The notes beneath the pieces are model-generated. The model did no database searches. It had not been told where the DNA came from and was given only the letters and a program-made list of their open reading frames with translations. Positions 44,989-54,400 of a DNA stretch of 64,000 bases are shown here, in pieces. This DNA is from Cyanobacteria bacterium TGS_CYA1 (GTDB lineage: Bacteria > Cyanobacteriota > Vampirovibrionia > Obscuribacterales > Obscuribacteraceae), in NCBI GenBank assembly GCA_026129135.1, contig JAHCIQ010000010.1:1-64000 (forward strand). Direction: 5' to 3'. The position numbers and the translations under genes are program-made. How positions within the stretch are numbered: position 1 is the first letter of the stretch; each line of letters starts with the position of its first letter.

Positions 44989-45741
44989 TTAAATCTGAGT
45001 TTTGTTTTTCTCGTCTGAATCTAAGCCGGCTGGCGCTTTTTGAGCTGGAGACTTAATATTTTTGACGATGAAAGTGACGATTATGAGAGCTGCAATTGGC
45101 ATTGAATAACTTTTGAAATTCAGAAAAGATGATCTAATCAGATCGGATGGAATTTCAAACATATCCATGATGGTAAAAACAAGAGCGCCCATAAAGTCGC
45201 CTGCAGGAGTCAGCCACATCAAGCCCATCAGTACGACAAAGCCGATATTGCCATTGCGCAGGGCGGCGATGCGAATATTTTCTGGCATCCACGGCTCTAT
45301 AATTCCCCAGCCGTCAAGAGGCGGTAGCGGTATCAAATTTAGTATCAGGGTATAGGTCTGCAAAAAAATCAAGAGTGCAAAGCTCGAATGCACCAAAGAG
45401 TTAGAAGAAAAAGCTTCGAAAATAAAGAGAAAGGCAATGAGACAAAGAAAAGAGAAGAACGGTCCAGCGAAAGAAACTGCAGATATCCAGAGTCGTGATC
45501 GCAATAAAGAGTGTTTGATATAAACTGCTGCGCCGGGCAGAGGGATTCCGCCAATCAACAAAAAGAACAGGGGTAATACAAGAGTGGTGGCTGAGTTGAA
45601 ATAGACGACCGGATTGAGTGTAAGATAGCCACGCTCTTTTACAGTGGTGTCGCCTCCAGCGAAAGCGGTTACGGCATGCCCGAATTCATGCAGGCAAACA
45701 GACAAAATCCAGACAATGATAATTAGGATGGCAGATTCCAT
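44989..45741 (-). CDS. Site-2-protease-like M50 membrane metallopeptidase
   Basis: The protein has 250 residues and about five membrane helices. The zinc motif HEFGH lies in the first helix (LHEFGHAVTAF, about 19-29), and the second zinc ligand is in NLIPLPPLDGWGI, the typical NxxPxxxLDG block. The fold is the short form without a PDZ domain. M50 proteases cut membrane proteins, often transcription-factor precursors or signal peptides. It lies 3 nt behind cmk on the same strand, so it belongs to that operon. The substrate is unknown. Confidence 0.9.
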   Translation of the reverse strand: MESAILIIIVWILSVCLHEFGHAVTAFAGGDTTVKERGYLTLNPVVYFNSATTLVLPLFFLLIGGIPLPGAAVYIKHSLLRSRLWISAVSFAGPFFSFLCLIAFLFIFEAFSSNSLVHSSFALLIFLQTYTLILNLIPLPPLDGWGIIEPWMPENIRIAALRNGNIGFVVLMGLMWLTPAGDFMGALVFTIMDMFEIPSDLIRSSFLNFKSYSMPIAALIIVTFIVKNIKSPAQKAPAGLDSDEKNKTQI

Positions 45742-45744
45742 GCC

Positions 45745-46416
45745 TTATATTTTAATCGGTTTCTCGCATTTGGAACAAAGAGAAAGTATAGTTTCGACCA
45801 CTTCTTCTATAGTCAAAGTGTCTGTATCTACTTTCACGGCGTCTTCAGCCTGTCGAAGAGGCGACTCGGCGCGAGTCGAATCTTTGTGGTCGCGCTCGAT
45901 TATGGCAGCGAGGATTTCTTCGAGTGTGTCAGATAGTCCCATCTTTTGAATGTCTTTCAGACGCCTATGCGCACGCACCTCAGGACTGGCAGTGAGAAAT
46001 ACTTTTACTTCGGCATTGGGCAAAACGACTGTGCCTATGTCTCTGCCGTCGAGTACTGCATTTCCAGCATGAGCCATAGATTGTTGCTGTTTGACCAATT
46101 CTTCGCGCAGTTCTTTTTGAGCCGAAACCGGACCGACCAGTTCTGAAATTTCAGGTAGTCTTATGTCGGTCGAGATATCTTTTCCTTCAACAAAAACACC
46201 AGTGGTGGCGCCAGGTTTGAGGGTGAGGTTGCAGTTGCGAGCAAGCTTGGCAAGGGCGGGTCCGTCATTTGCAGAAACGTTGTGGGCGCGCGATAACCAG
46301 GCGATGGCGCGATACATGGCACCGGTATCTATATAGAGATAACCGAGTTTGACTGCCACCATTTTAGCTACGGTCGACTTGCCAGCTCCGGCAGGACCGT
46401 CGATTGCAATTTTCAT
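45745..46416 (-). CDS. cmk: Cytidylate kinase
   Basis: The protein has 223 residues from the ATG at 46416. KIAIDGPAGAGKSTVAK is the Walker A region, IDTGAMYRAIAW the substrate loop, and VLDGRDIGTVVLPNAEVK, EVRAHRRLKDIQ and DSTRAESPLR the rest of the family pattern. It phosphorylates CMP and dCMP with ATP, supplying precursors for nucleic acids and phospholipids. The ATG overlaps the upstream stop (TAATG), so translation is coupled to the HTH/coiled-coil gene. The start at 46446 would add ten residues before the conserved core and is unlikely. Confidence 0.95.
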   Translation of the reverse strand: MKIAIDGPAGAGKSTVAKMVAVKLGYLYIDTGAMYRAIAWLSRAHNVSANDGPALAKLARNCNLTLKPGATTGVFVEGKDISTDIRLPEISELVGPVSAQKELREELVKQQQSMAHAGNAVLDGRDIGTVVLPNAEVKVFLTASPEVRAHRRLKDIQKMGLSDTLEEILAAIIERDHKDSTRAESPLRQAEDAVKVDTDTLTIEEVVETILSLCSKCEKPIKI

Positions 46417-47294
46417 TATGGTGTCGAGACGAAAAGCTTTTTCCACCAGGGCAATGCAACATAAGCTTCGTAGCGCTCTTTGTGGTCTTTCAAAAGTTTG
46501 CGTGCATCTTCGAGTTCTTCTTTGAGAATTTGCGTTTGAGTTCCGCGCATTTCAAGCAGACGCATCGAGTTTGCCATATCCTGCATTTGGCGCAGATCTT
46601 CAAGGTGCATCAATCTTTCGGTAGCAAGTTCTTTTTGAGTATCTGCCAGTTCGCGCAATAATTTTTCTACATCAGATGCACGGTCTATAACAATTGTCGG
46701 GTGCTGTTCTAGTCCATTTTCCATCGCGGTTTCGGCAACTTTAACCAATTCGTTCCCGGCTTTCTTGCCCACCGACAAAAGTTTTTCCAAACTAAAACCA
46801 AAGTCGAGAGTGCTTTTACCCGATGGTTCCTGGGTTTTTGTTTCTTGTACTTCGCTTGGAGTTTCCATTTTGGGTTTTGTTATATTGCTAGTGCTGCGTC
46901 TGATGCGAAATCCGGGTGGCGGAAGAATTCTCCATTCGACTTCGCCATCGAGTTTCATTTTGCGAGCTTTCCACCCCTCGGGCAATTTATTTCCCCATTT
47001 ACCAGTAATGCCGCGCTCAATTGCGGCTACCGATTTTCCAAGAATGCCAGCTGCTTCTTCAACAGTCAAAGCCGGGCGTGGAACATCGTAAGAATAGATG
47101 ATATCTGATTCTTCGGTGCATTCTAAATCTTCATCGTGATTGTCCACACAATCCTGATCGTCATATGTCGGGGAAGGCGAAAAGTCTTGTCCGGAATTTG
47201 CCGATTCTTCGACATCGACGACTGTGTCGTAAACGGCTTCCGGCGCTGTTTTAGGCGTTTGTGTCGAATTTGGAATTTCTACTGACTGACTCAT
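46416..47294 (-). CDS. Protein with an HTH-like segment and a coiled coil, unknown
   Basis: The protein has 292 residues from the ATG at 47294, or 307 from a TTG at 47339. The first 75 residues are acidic and disordered. ALTVEEAAGILGKSVAAIERGITGKW (about 75-100) resembles the HTH of MerR/excisionase proteins. A basic linker follows, then a coiled coil (about 200-290) ending in a Trp-rich YVALPWWKKLF. It could be a DNA-binding or cytoskeletal protein. The stop overlaps the cmk start. I do not recognise the family. Confidence 0.6.
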   Translation of the reverse strand: MSQSVEIPNSTQTPKTAPEAVYDTVVDVEESANSGQDFSPSPTYDDQDCVDNHDEDLECTEESDIIYSYDVPRPALTVEEAAGILGKSVAAIERGITGKWGNKLPEGWKARKMKLDGEVEWRILPPPGFRIRRSTSNITKPKMETPSEVQETKTQEPSGKSTLDFGFSLEKLLSVGKKAGNELVKVAETAMENGLEQHPTIVIDRASDVEKLLRELADTQKELATERLMHLEDLRQMQDMANSMRLLEMRGTQTQILKEELEDARKLLKDHKERYEAYVALPWWKKLFVSTP

Positions 47295-47428
47295 TTCGCT
47301 TGCATCTCCACCCAAAGCGTTTCTTTTTCCTTTGCTCAATCAATTGTCGGACCTATTTATAGAGAAGACAAATTACATGTTTGCCACACTTCTTGGCAAG
47401 TTTGAGCCGGGAAAGTGACGTGATGCTT

Positions 47429-47480
47429 AAAAGCTAGAAGGTGACAGGGTTTTGACACCTTGTCACCTTCTGGGAAAGCT
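47429..47480. repeat. Long interrupted palindrome after sodB
   Basis: AGAAGGTGACA (47436-47446) and TGTCACCTTCT (47461-47471) pair perfectly with a 14-nt loop, and outside them AAGCT and AGCTT extend the pairing. On the sodB strand a short T-run (AGCTTTT) follows, so it may be the sodB terminator. The 11-bp perfect arms are longer than usual. Confidence 0.55.
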
Positions 47481-47498
47481 TAATTTCTGTGCAAATTT

Positions 47499-48110
47499 TT
47501 ACTTAATTAAGCGTGACTCAGCTTTCGCCCAGTCGATATTGCTGTGGAAAGCTTCGATGTATTTGGGTCGGTCGACTGGTTTGTAATCACGGAACCAGGC
47601 ATGCTCCCAAACGTCCATGACCAGAATCGGTACGAAGCCAGCAACTACGCCGTCTTCGTGCATATTGATCCAGTGGTTTGAAAGTGTTTTGGTTACTGGA
47701 TCTTGGAAGAGGATAGCCCAGCCCACACCGCGCATGGCGCCGACTTTGAAGAAATCGTTTTTCCAAACATCGATAGATGAGTAGGTTTCGGTAATCAATT
47801 TACCAAGCGCGCTCGATTCTTTGAGTTCGCTTCCACCCGACTTCATGTTTTCGAAATAGTATTCGTGCAAACGCATACCATTATATTCAAAGCCGTAACG
47901 ACGTTTGAGTTCGGCATACTCAGGTGTGCCGCTCTTTCCACCTTCAGTCAACTCGATAACTTTTTGGTTGAGTGTGTTTGTGTTGGTGACATAACCTTCG
48001 TACAGTTTGAAGTGGATTTCCAAAGTTTCGTTGGAAATGCCGTTCAGGTCTTTCAATTTAGAAAAGTCCTGCGCTTTGTAAGCGTTGTAAGAAATTTTGT
48101 GTTGTAGCAT
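47499..48110 (-). CDS. sodB: Fe/Mn superoxide dismutase
   Basis: The protein has 203 residues and no signal peptide, so it is cytoplasmic. The metal ligands are visible: the first His in LEIHFKLYEGYV, a His in NGMRLHEYYF, and Asp and His in DVWEHAWFRDY. The usual HH pair after the first ligand is Leu-Tyr here, so it is a divergent member. It dismutates superoxide to oxygen and peroxide, consistent with some oxygen exposure. AGGAG lies 6 nt before the ATG. Metal preference cannot be read from the sequence with confidence. Confidence 0.9.
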   Translation of the reverse strand: MLQHKISYNAYKAQDFSKLKDLNGISNETLEIHFKLYEGYVTNTNTLNQKVIELTEGGKSGTPEYAELKRRYGFEYNGMRLHEYYFENMKSGGSELKESSALGKLITETYSSIDVWKNDFFKVGAMRGVGWAILFQDPVTKTLSNHWINMHEDGVVAGFVPILVMDVWEHAWFRDYKPVDRPKYIEAFHSNIDWAKAESRLIK

Positions 48111-48200
48111 CTCTAGCTCCTATGCAAGTCTTCGGAGTGCTCGCCTTGCTCGAACAGCAAGTGGGTGCGAGTCTCCTCACAAGGACCTATAGTGATAGCA
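48111..48200 (-). promoter_or_regulatory. sodB leader with a small hairpin
   Basis: Read leftward, the sodB leader holds CTTGCT/AGCAAG (about 48146-48163) as a 6-bp hairpin, then AGGAG 6 nt before the ATG. The rest of 48200-48309 shows nothing convincing; a 63-codon frame on the other strand is not credible. Confidence 0.3.
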
Positions 48201-48309
48201 TAAAAAGCTTCTCAAGGGGCCCTGTGAAAGCCCGATCAAATCACAAGGAAAGATTAATTCGCAAACGAGAATCCAAGCGGACTGGTATCACGCATGGTGC
48301 TGGCGAAAA

Positions 48310-49746
48310 TTAAGGAATGAGGTCGGTGAGACGTTTGCGTGTTTTTGGTGGTGCTGCTTCTTCGGGAGGCGGAGCGCCGAAGTCGGGTTGAGACGGTGGC
48401 AATTGCTCGGGTTGCGCAATGGGCATCGCAGCAGGTGCTGCAACCGGCGCCGCTGGAGCCGCTGGAGTAGTTGGAGTAGTTGGAGCAGGTTGTGCTGCTT
48501 GTGGTTGCATCTGTGGTTGATTGAAGGTTTGAGCAAAACTATCTGGAGGCATCGGCTTGTTGTCTGGGCTCATGTTCCAGCCAAGCACCTGGAAAGCGAC
48601 ATCGCAGCTGCATTTGCGAACATGACAAATGCCCAGAGCGAGCATTGCTTGTTCCACTTTCAAAATGCCTTCGGCAATCATATTGTTGAGATAAACGGCA
48701 CTGTCAAGCAAAGTCGTATCGACAGCGTTGATGAGCAAAAGCATTCTGCCCATGAGCTCAGTGTCTTTAGAGCCCTGTTTGAGAGCTTCTTCGATGTCTT
48801 TTGCTGTAATGACTCCACCTAATTGCAAAAACTGATAAAGGGGGAGATTTTGAGGAATGGTTTGGGAAGCTGGTTTTAGCTGGGCCATCGCTTCGTCTAC
48901 GCTCATGCCCTGTTTGGCTACATAGGTCAAAACCGTTCCAGAATCTGCCTTTGGCAGTCTTCGCTCGGCCACGTGTTTTTGAATGGCTAAAGCTGATTGC
49001 AATAACGGCTCGGTCAAATAGTTCTTTTCAATTAGAACGGCACCAATAGGTTTTTCTTCTAACAATCCTACTTCGACCACGCTCATCATATTGTTTTCGG
49101 TCAAAATGCCCGCCATGACAAGCAATTCGCCAAGCCTGATATTTTCTTGGGTAGGAATATTCAGACCGCTTTCTTTGAGCGAATCTTCAAGCGAAATCTG
49201 GCGCTCGCGACAGGCTTTGAGACCAGCGAGAGCTTGTTCGCGCGAAATTTTGGAATCGCGAATAAGAATCTGGGCATTGAGTGCTGCTGCCAGAATTTGT
49301 TCGGTGATAATGCCGTAAGTGACGAGCACTCGCCCAAGAGGCAATCCGGCTAGTTTAGACTGAGCCAGCCCCGAGTCGAGATTCTCTTTGGTTAAAAGTC
49401 CGGCGTCGATTAAAAGTTCGCCTAGCTTGTTGGTTAGGCCTCCAGCCTGTTCTTTCCAGCCTGTCTGAGAAAGCGCATCGTCCAGGGATATGCCTTTTTG
49501 ATTGGCTAGCGTAAGTCCTTTCAAGACCGTGTCCAGGTCTATAAGGCTGTCTTTGACCATTGACTGCGCCTGCACTGCAGCCTGCAAATTAGGCTCGGTG
49601 ATGAATCCAGCCATGATCAAAACTCGTCCGACAGGAATCGATTGCTGCTTTGCAATCAACATTCCTTCCTTGAGCTGATCAACGGTCAATAATCCAGCAC
49701 GGGTGAGTAAATCCCCCAACTTGACTTGCGACGCGTTTTCTGACAT
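48310..49746 (-). CDS. Protein of tandem MshEN-like (PilB/GspE N-terminal) repeats
   Basis: The protein has 478 residues. At least three copies of a helical unit occur: LGDLLTRAGLLTVDQLKEGM (about 8-27), LGELLIDAGLLTKENLDSGL (about 88-107) and LGELLVMAGILTENNMMSVV (about 166-190), each followed by IPVGRVLIMAGFITEP-like second halves. This matches the MshEN/GspE N-terminal domain, which in some ATPases binds cyclic di-GMP. No ATPase domain is present. The last 90 residues are Ala/Pro/Gln-rich. It stands alone, and its start faces the intergenic region 49747-50133. Confidence 0.72.
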   Translation of the reverse strand: MSENASQVKLGDLLTRAGLLTVDQLKEGMLIAKQQSIPVGRVLIMAGFITEPNLQAAVQAQSMVKDSLIDLDTVLKGLTLANQKGISLDDALSQTGWKEQAGGLTNKLGELLIDAGLLTKENLDSGLAQSKLAGLPLGRVLVTYGIITEQILAAALNAQILIRDSKISREQALAGLKACRERQISLEDSLKESGLNIPTQENIRLGELLVMAGILTENNMMSVVEVGLLEEKPIGAVLIEKNYLTEPLLQSALAIQKHVAERRLPKADSGTVLTYVAKQGMSVDEAMAQLKPASQTIPQNLPLYQFLQLGGVITAKDIEEALKQGSKDTELMGRMLLLINAVDTTLLDSAVYLNNMIAEGILKVEQAMLALGICHVRKCSCDVAFQVLGWNMSPDNKPMPPDSFAQTFNQPQMQPQAAQPAPTTPTTPAAPAAPVAAPAAMPIAQPEQLPPSQPDFGAPPPEEAAPPKTRKRLTDLIP

Positions 49747-49811
49747 TCCAGCCCCTGATATCTAATACTTGGATCCTACCCAATATTATCGCAAAGACTT
49801 TCAAAAGACAT

Positions 49812-49843
49812 AAAAAACTGACCGAGGTATAACCCCCGGTCAG
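49812..49843 (-). terminator. Strong intrinsic terminator without an upstream gene on its strand
   Basis: CTGACCG (49818-49824) pairs with CGGTCAG (49837-49843). Read leftward, the stem is followed by TTTTTT (complement of 49812-49817). It is 66 bp upstream of the MshEN-repeat gene start and no leftward ORF precedes it. Confidence 0.8.
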
Positions 49844-50060
49844 AAATCTTTATCCACAATGTATTTGTTCAAACGATCCGACTAAATGCGGAACAACCCT
49901 CGATGTGGGTTTAATTTGTAGGTGGATTTAGGTTTAAGTTGGCAATCCTCCGGTGTGATTCGGAACCAACACTGTTGATATACCCAGACCTAACAGTGAA
50001 ATGGGTTGCCTACACTACATTTTCGAGAAAAAACTGTATGTGGGGGAACACTTTTTCGTA
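49844..50060 (-). ncRNA. Candidate structured RNA ending at the orphan terminator
   Basis: The terminator at 49812-49843 needs a leftward transcript starting between it and 50133. In that span the leftward strand can form nested helices TGTAGG/CCTACA, TTAGGT/ACCTAA, GTTGG/CCAAC and TTCCG/CGGAG, then a hairpin AACCC/GGGTT. The size (about 200 nt) fits 6S RNA, but I cannot show the 6S bubble, so the class is open. No clear promoter was found, and the 5' end is a guess. Confidence 0.4.
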
Positions 50061-50136
50061 GTTTCCATATGTTCAAAAGCTTTATTTCCTGTAATACTGA
50101 ATGTCTAATGCAAAGATGATGTGTCGCAGGTAAGTG

Positions 50137-51348
50137 ATGGATAAGTTCATTCTTTCGGCCAAAAAACGCATTTTCGTACCAGGCGTGTTGCTGGTAGTTT
50201 TGTGCGGATGGCTGGGCGTTTGCTACGCACACTACATGAGTTATTGGCACGGCACTATTTTTCGGGTCCAGACAACTGATTTCAATCTTTTGCACCGCAC
50301 ATTGCCACCTCTTTTGTCGCGCATGATTATCGAAGGACGCGATGATCTCATTCAGGACACACTCAATTCCAGTTACGGTCTTTTTGGGCTGGTCGTGACT
50401 GATGCTACAGGCAGCAATATTCTTTATAAAACAGACAAGGTCTACCACCACGAGTCGTGGCAGTCGAATGCGCACGAGGAGCTTTTGAGCAAGTGCGACG
50501 AACCATACGATTTATTGCTCGATGGCGCGCCGATGGAACCTGTTTATGGTTATGAATCGCCACGCTCGCGCAAAGCCGTGAGGTTGCCCACATATTTGAA
50601 TAAGAGTCACAATAGCGGTCAGATTTTAGGTCGGCTCTATTTTTTCCGCACTGTACCTCCGTCTTTTCTCAAAGACATTGGCGCTTTCATTATCAAACCT
50701 TTTGAACTGTCGTCGTCGCGCCGTGGGTATCTTTATATTTCGGTCAATTCACTGACATTGTCCGCGGTACTTTTGCTTCTTTTCTGGTTGCGTAAGCGCG
50801 GTTTAATGCTCAAACAAAAAGAAATCGAATTGGTCCGCTCAGAGCTTACTGCTCGTAAGAAAGTGCTGGAGCAACTTACAAGCGAATTGACTGCTCAAAA
50901 ATCGCGCAAAGCCTGGCTTGAAAAAGAAGCCGATCGTGCTTACAAGCGGGCACTTGGTCTGCGCAATTCACTTGAAAAATTGAAAGAGTCTTTGTCGGTG
51001 ACTTCTGCTGTAGCAGGCACACAACAGAACGTCATGGTCCAGATGCGTGGACCAGACTCGACCAACGAAGGTATCAAAGTGCGTCCACCGGCTCATCCAT
51101 CAAGCGGCATCCTGGACGAAATCGATGCTATTCTTCCTGGCTTGAGCGATAACGCCAGCGCCTTAAAACAGCAAGCAAGCGTCTTGCACGATTATTGTGC
51201 CACCCTGGAACACAGACAGCACGAGATGCAAAGAATCGTTGACAACGCCTTCAGCAACTCACTTGGCAATGTACTCGAATCTGATCCGCATGCGATGGTG
51301 CCGCCAGCCATGCCTGGTGCCGAATCCATAGACATGAGACCGTCCTAA
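50137..51348 (+). CDS. Two-helix membrane protein with a coiled coil
   Basis: The protein has 403 residues (GTG at 50134 is an alternative start). Membrane helix 1 lies at about 14-36 and helix 2 at about 200-222, with about 165 residues between them on the outer side, then a cytoplasmic coiled coil (about 225-290) and a helical C-terminus. The outer part reads like a sensor domain (RMIIEGRDDLIQDTL, GLVVTDATGSNILYKT, similar to chemoreceptor-type sensors). There is no kinase, HAMP or methyl-accepting domain. Possibly a sensor or scaffold; the function is unknown. Confidence 0.65.
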   Translation: MDKFILSAKKRIFVPGVLLVVLCGWLGVCYAHYMSYWHGTIFRVQTTDFNLLHRTLPPLLSRMIIEGRDDLIQDTLNSSYGLFGLVVTDATGSNILYKTDKVYHHESWQSNAHEELLSKCDEPYDLLLDGAPMEPVYGYESPRSRKAVRLPTYLNKSHNSGQILGRLYFFRTVPPSFLKDIGAFIIKPFELSSSRRGYLYISVNSLTLSAVLLLLFWLRKRGLMLKQKEIELVRSELTARKKVLEQLTSELTAQKSRKAWLEKEADRAYKRALGLRNSLEKLKESLSVTSAVAGTQQNVMVQMRGPDSTNEGIKVRPPAHPSSGILDEIDAILPGLSDNASALKQQASVLHDYCATLEHRQHEMQRIVDNAFSNSLGNVLESDPHAMVPPAMPGAESIDMRPS

Positions 51349-51498
51349 AAAGGTTTCGGTCAGGCGCCTTTGGCAATTTGGGTGTGATAAAATACCGACT
51401 GGGGTAGAATCTCCCTGTGTGGGGTAAAATACTGCGTGCCCCGCCATTCTCTTTGGAGAATGGAATTCTCTCGATCATGGGTTAAAGACCAGGCTTTA

Positions 51499-54400
51499 AT
51501 GAATCCTGTTTCCAATAACAGAAAACATTTATCTCTTTCAGCTGTTCAAGATGCAAGCAGCGAGCCCGTCTATAAACGTGGCGTGCAGTATTACCGTCGC
51601 AAAAAGGTTTTGAAGTACGAAGAAAGCGACGACAAAGGTCAAATTGTCGCTCTCGTTATAGGCTCAGAGCCTCAACCTTACAGAGTCGAAGTCAATATAG
51701 TGGACGAGAACACTTTTACTGCAGAGTGTTCGTGCCCTTATTTCGAACCAGTATGCAAGCACTCGGTAGCTGTTTTACTCACCCATATAGCCAGGGTCAA
51801 ACCGGGCATTCGCTTTGACGTGCACGAAGGCGAGAGAAGAAACGGACAGCCTGAAAAAGAAAAAGCACCAAAAGCCAAAGATTATCTAGAGGACCCATAC
51901 GCCAAAGACGCAGTCAAGGACCCTGCAGAAAGCAATGGCAATCTGGAAGAGCCAAACTTCGAGCTTGGTCTTCTGGTTCTTGAAAAACCGCTTGCCATGA
52001 TTGTCGGGATTATTCCTGAAAAAGTGGAAGGCAAAGTCAATATTTTGAAAGTGCCGCCAGAAGTGGTTGGTACTCTGGAAGATGGCTCACGCCTGCACAA
52101 GCTCGCTCGCTATCTTACCGACCTGCCTCAAACAACTAAGGGGCAAGCTGGTGGACATAGAATCCCACGTGGCGATGAGGGGCTCGTACTTGGACATTTG
52201 AGTCTTTGCGCCAAGCTCATCAACACTGCCGATTCACAAGAAATTACTTTCAGCAAAAAGGCGTTGCTACCGCGTGCGGTGCTATCAGAAACAGAGAATG
52301 GCGAAATACTCTTTCGTTTAGAAGGTGTAAAAGAAGACGGGACTACTGTCAGTGAGCCAGTCTTTTTCATGGGGCAATCGAGCTGGGTAATGGCAGATCA
52401 TGTGCTTTATCCGATTAATATAAACTCGTTGCACAAGCTCTTTCCATTCTTCGATAGTTATGGGCAGATGACAGTCAAACTCGATCTGGTCACCAAATTC
52501 CTTGGCGAGCTTCCTGTGCTCAAAAAGAAAATGGCAGTGGTATTAGACGAGAGTGCGGCTCCTTTTCCAACAGTTATTTCAGAACCTCCCAAAGTCGTCA
52601 TTCAGCTAAATGAAAGGCGTGGAGCGGCTGTAACCAATAGTGAAAACGAAGTGGCGCTAGAAGTGACGCTTGGATTTCAGTATGGTGATTTGGTTTTGTC
52701 CTCGCGCGACGAAACAAGCGCAGTAGAAGAAGAAACTTATACAAGAACGATTTCAGATAACGGAGCCAGTGTCTGGGTGCGCCGCTTATGGGACCAAGAA
52801 AGTCAAATTAGACTTTTCTTGAATAATTTGCACCCCGAGAAACTGGTGGCTGACAGATTCTTCTTTGAAGCAGAACCAGCTCTTGAAACTGTTTTCTATT
52901 TGTCAGACGAACAATCTATCGGCTGGAATATCACGGGCTGGGAAAATCTTTCCAAATACAAAGTGAAGCCAAAACCGCTCACCGTCAAAGCCAAGCTTTC
53001 GCTCAAAAAAGATTCTTTCAAATTTGGTTGCGACCTGCTCTTCATTGTAGAAGACGAAGGCAAGACGGTCGAGCTGCCACAAGACATCGTTTTTGCTGCA
53101 TTGTTCAAAAACAAAGCATTTATCAAAGCTCCTTCCGGCGAGCATGTAAGGCTTCCTATCCAGACTCTTCTTGGTCTGCTCAAGACCATCGGGCAAGGAC
53201 AGGAAGGCGGAATGCGACCGCTCTATCAAGCACTGTCTGTATTGCACGCGCTTGAAACACACGAGATTCCTTACGAAGCAGACAAAGGCTTCCAAGAATT
53301 CGTCACCAAGATTCATAACTTCCACGACCTCGAGAAAATGGAAATCCCGGCAAATTTCCAGGGACAGTTGCGCGAATATCAAAAAGATGGATGCAACTGG
53401 CTTGGATTCATGCGCGAATATGGACTGGCTGGCGTTCTTGCCGACGACATGGGTCTTGGAAAAACCATCCAGACTCTGGCTCTCCTTTCGAATCACTACG
53501 CAAATAAATCTAAAGGCACGAACAAAGCACCGTCGCTCGTGGTGGCACCTACATCTGTTATTTATAACTGGTTGAGTGAAAGCAGAAAATTCACTCCCGA
53601 TCTAAATTGCGAATTATTCATGGGTCGTGACAGAACCGAGCTTCTGGTAAGGCTTTTGAAGGACAAAGGAAAAACGCCTGACGTCGTCTTCACTACATAT
53701 GGTATCATTCGTCGCGATTACGAAGAGTTGAAGAAAATTCAATTCGAATATGTAATTCTGGACGAAGCCCAAAACATCAAGAACCCAGAATCTGTTGGTG
53801 CAGTAGCTTCGAAGAGTTTGAAGTCGTTCCACAGACTGGCATTGTCTGGTACACCAATCGAAAACAGACTGAAAGAATTGTGGTCGCTCTACGATTTCTT
53901 GATGCCAGATTTCCTTGGCAATTACAAAGATTTCAACGAGACTTTCGAGCGCCCAATCGAAGCGGGACTCGAAGGTGCTGGGCTCAAGCTCAGAAAAATC
54001 GTACATCCTTTCATGTTGCGCAGACTCAAAAATCAGGTCGAAAAAGATCTGCCCGAGCGTACAGACATTGTCCACTTGTGCGAATTGGACGACGAGCAGC
54101 GCTCTATTTATCTCGATGTTCTGGATGAATGTCGCGAAAAGGTTTTTGCTGATATCAAAACGCAAGGCGTGGGACGTTCGTATGTTTCGTCTGTGCTTGC
54201 AGCTCTGTTGCGCTTGAGGCAAGTCTGTTGCGATCCTCGATTATTGAAAAATCGCGAAGTGCCGGAAACAGCTGGTTCAGCCAAGCTCGAAACTCTAATT
54301 CACATGATAAACGAGCTTATAGACGAGAAACACAAGATACTTATCTTCTCGCAGTTCGTTGAAATGCTCACCCTTATCAGAAAAGAATTCGAGAAAACCG

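Larger units (their letters stand above)
49747..50133. other. Divergent intergenic region with multiple hairpins and an orphan leftward terminator
   Basis: This gap of 387 bp has no ORF of note. It holds a clear leftward terminator (49812-49843), paired segments TCCG/CGGA (about 49878-49892), AACCC/GGGTT (about 49895-49911), GTTGG/CCAAC (49938-49942 with 49966-49970), AACAGTG with CACTGTT (about 49970-49998) and TGTAGG with CCTACA (about 49917 and 50010). Two hairpins share the motif TTCCG...CGGA. It probably encodes a structured leftward RNA. Confidence 0.5.

Noticed and set aside
48122-48313. 63-codon frame antisense to the sodB leader
   Set aside because: It overlaps the sodB upstream region, has no ribosome site and looks random.
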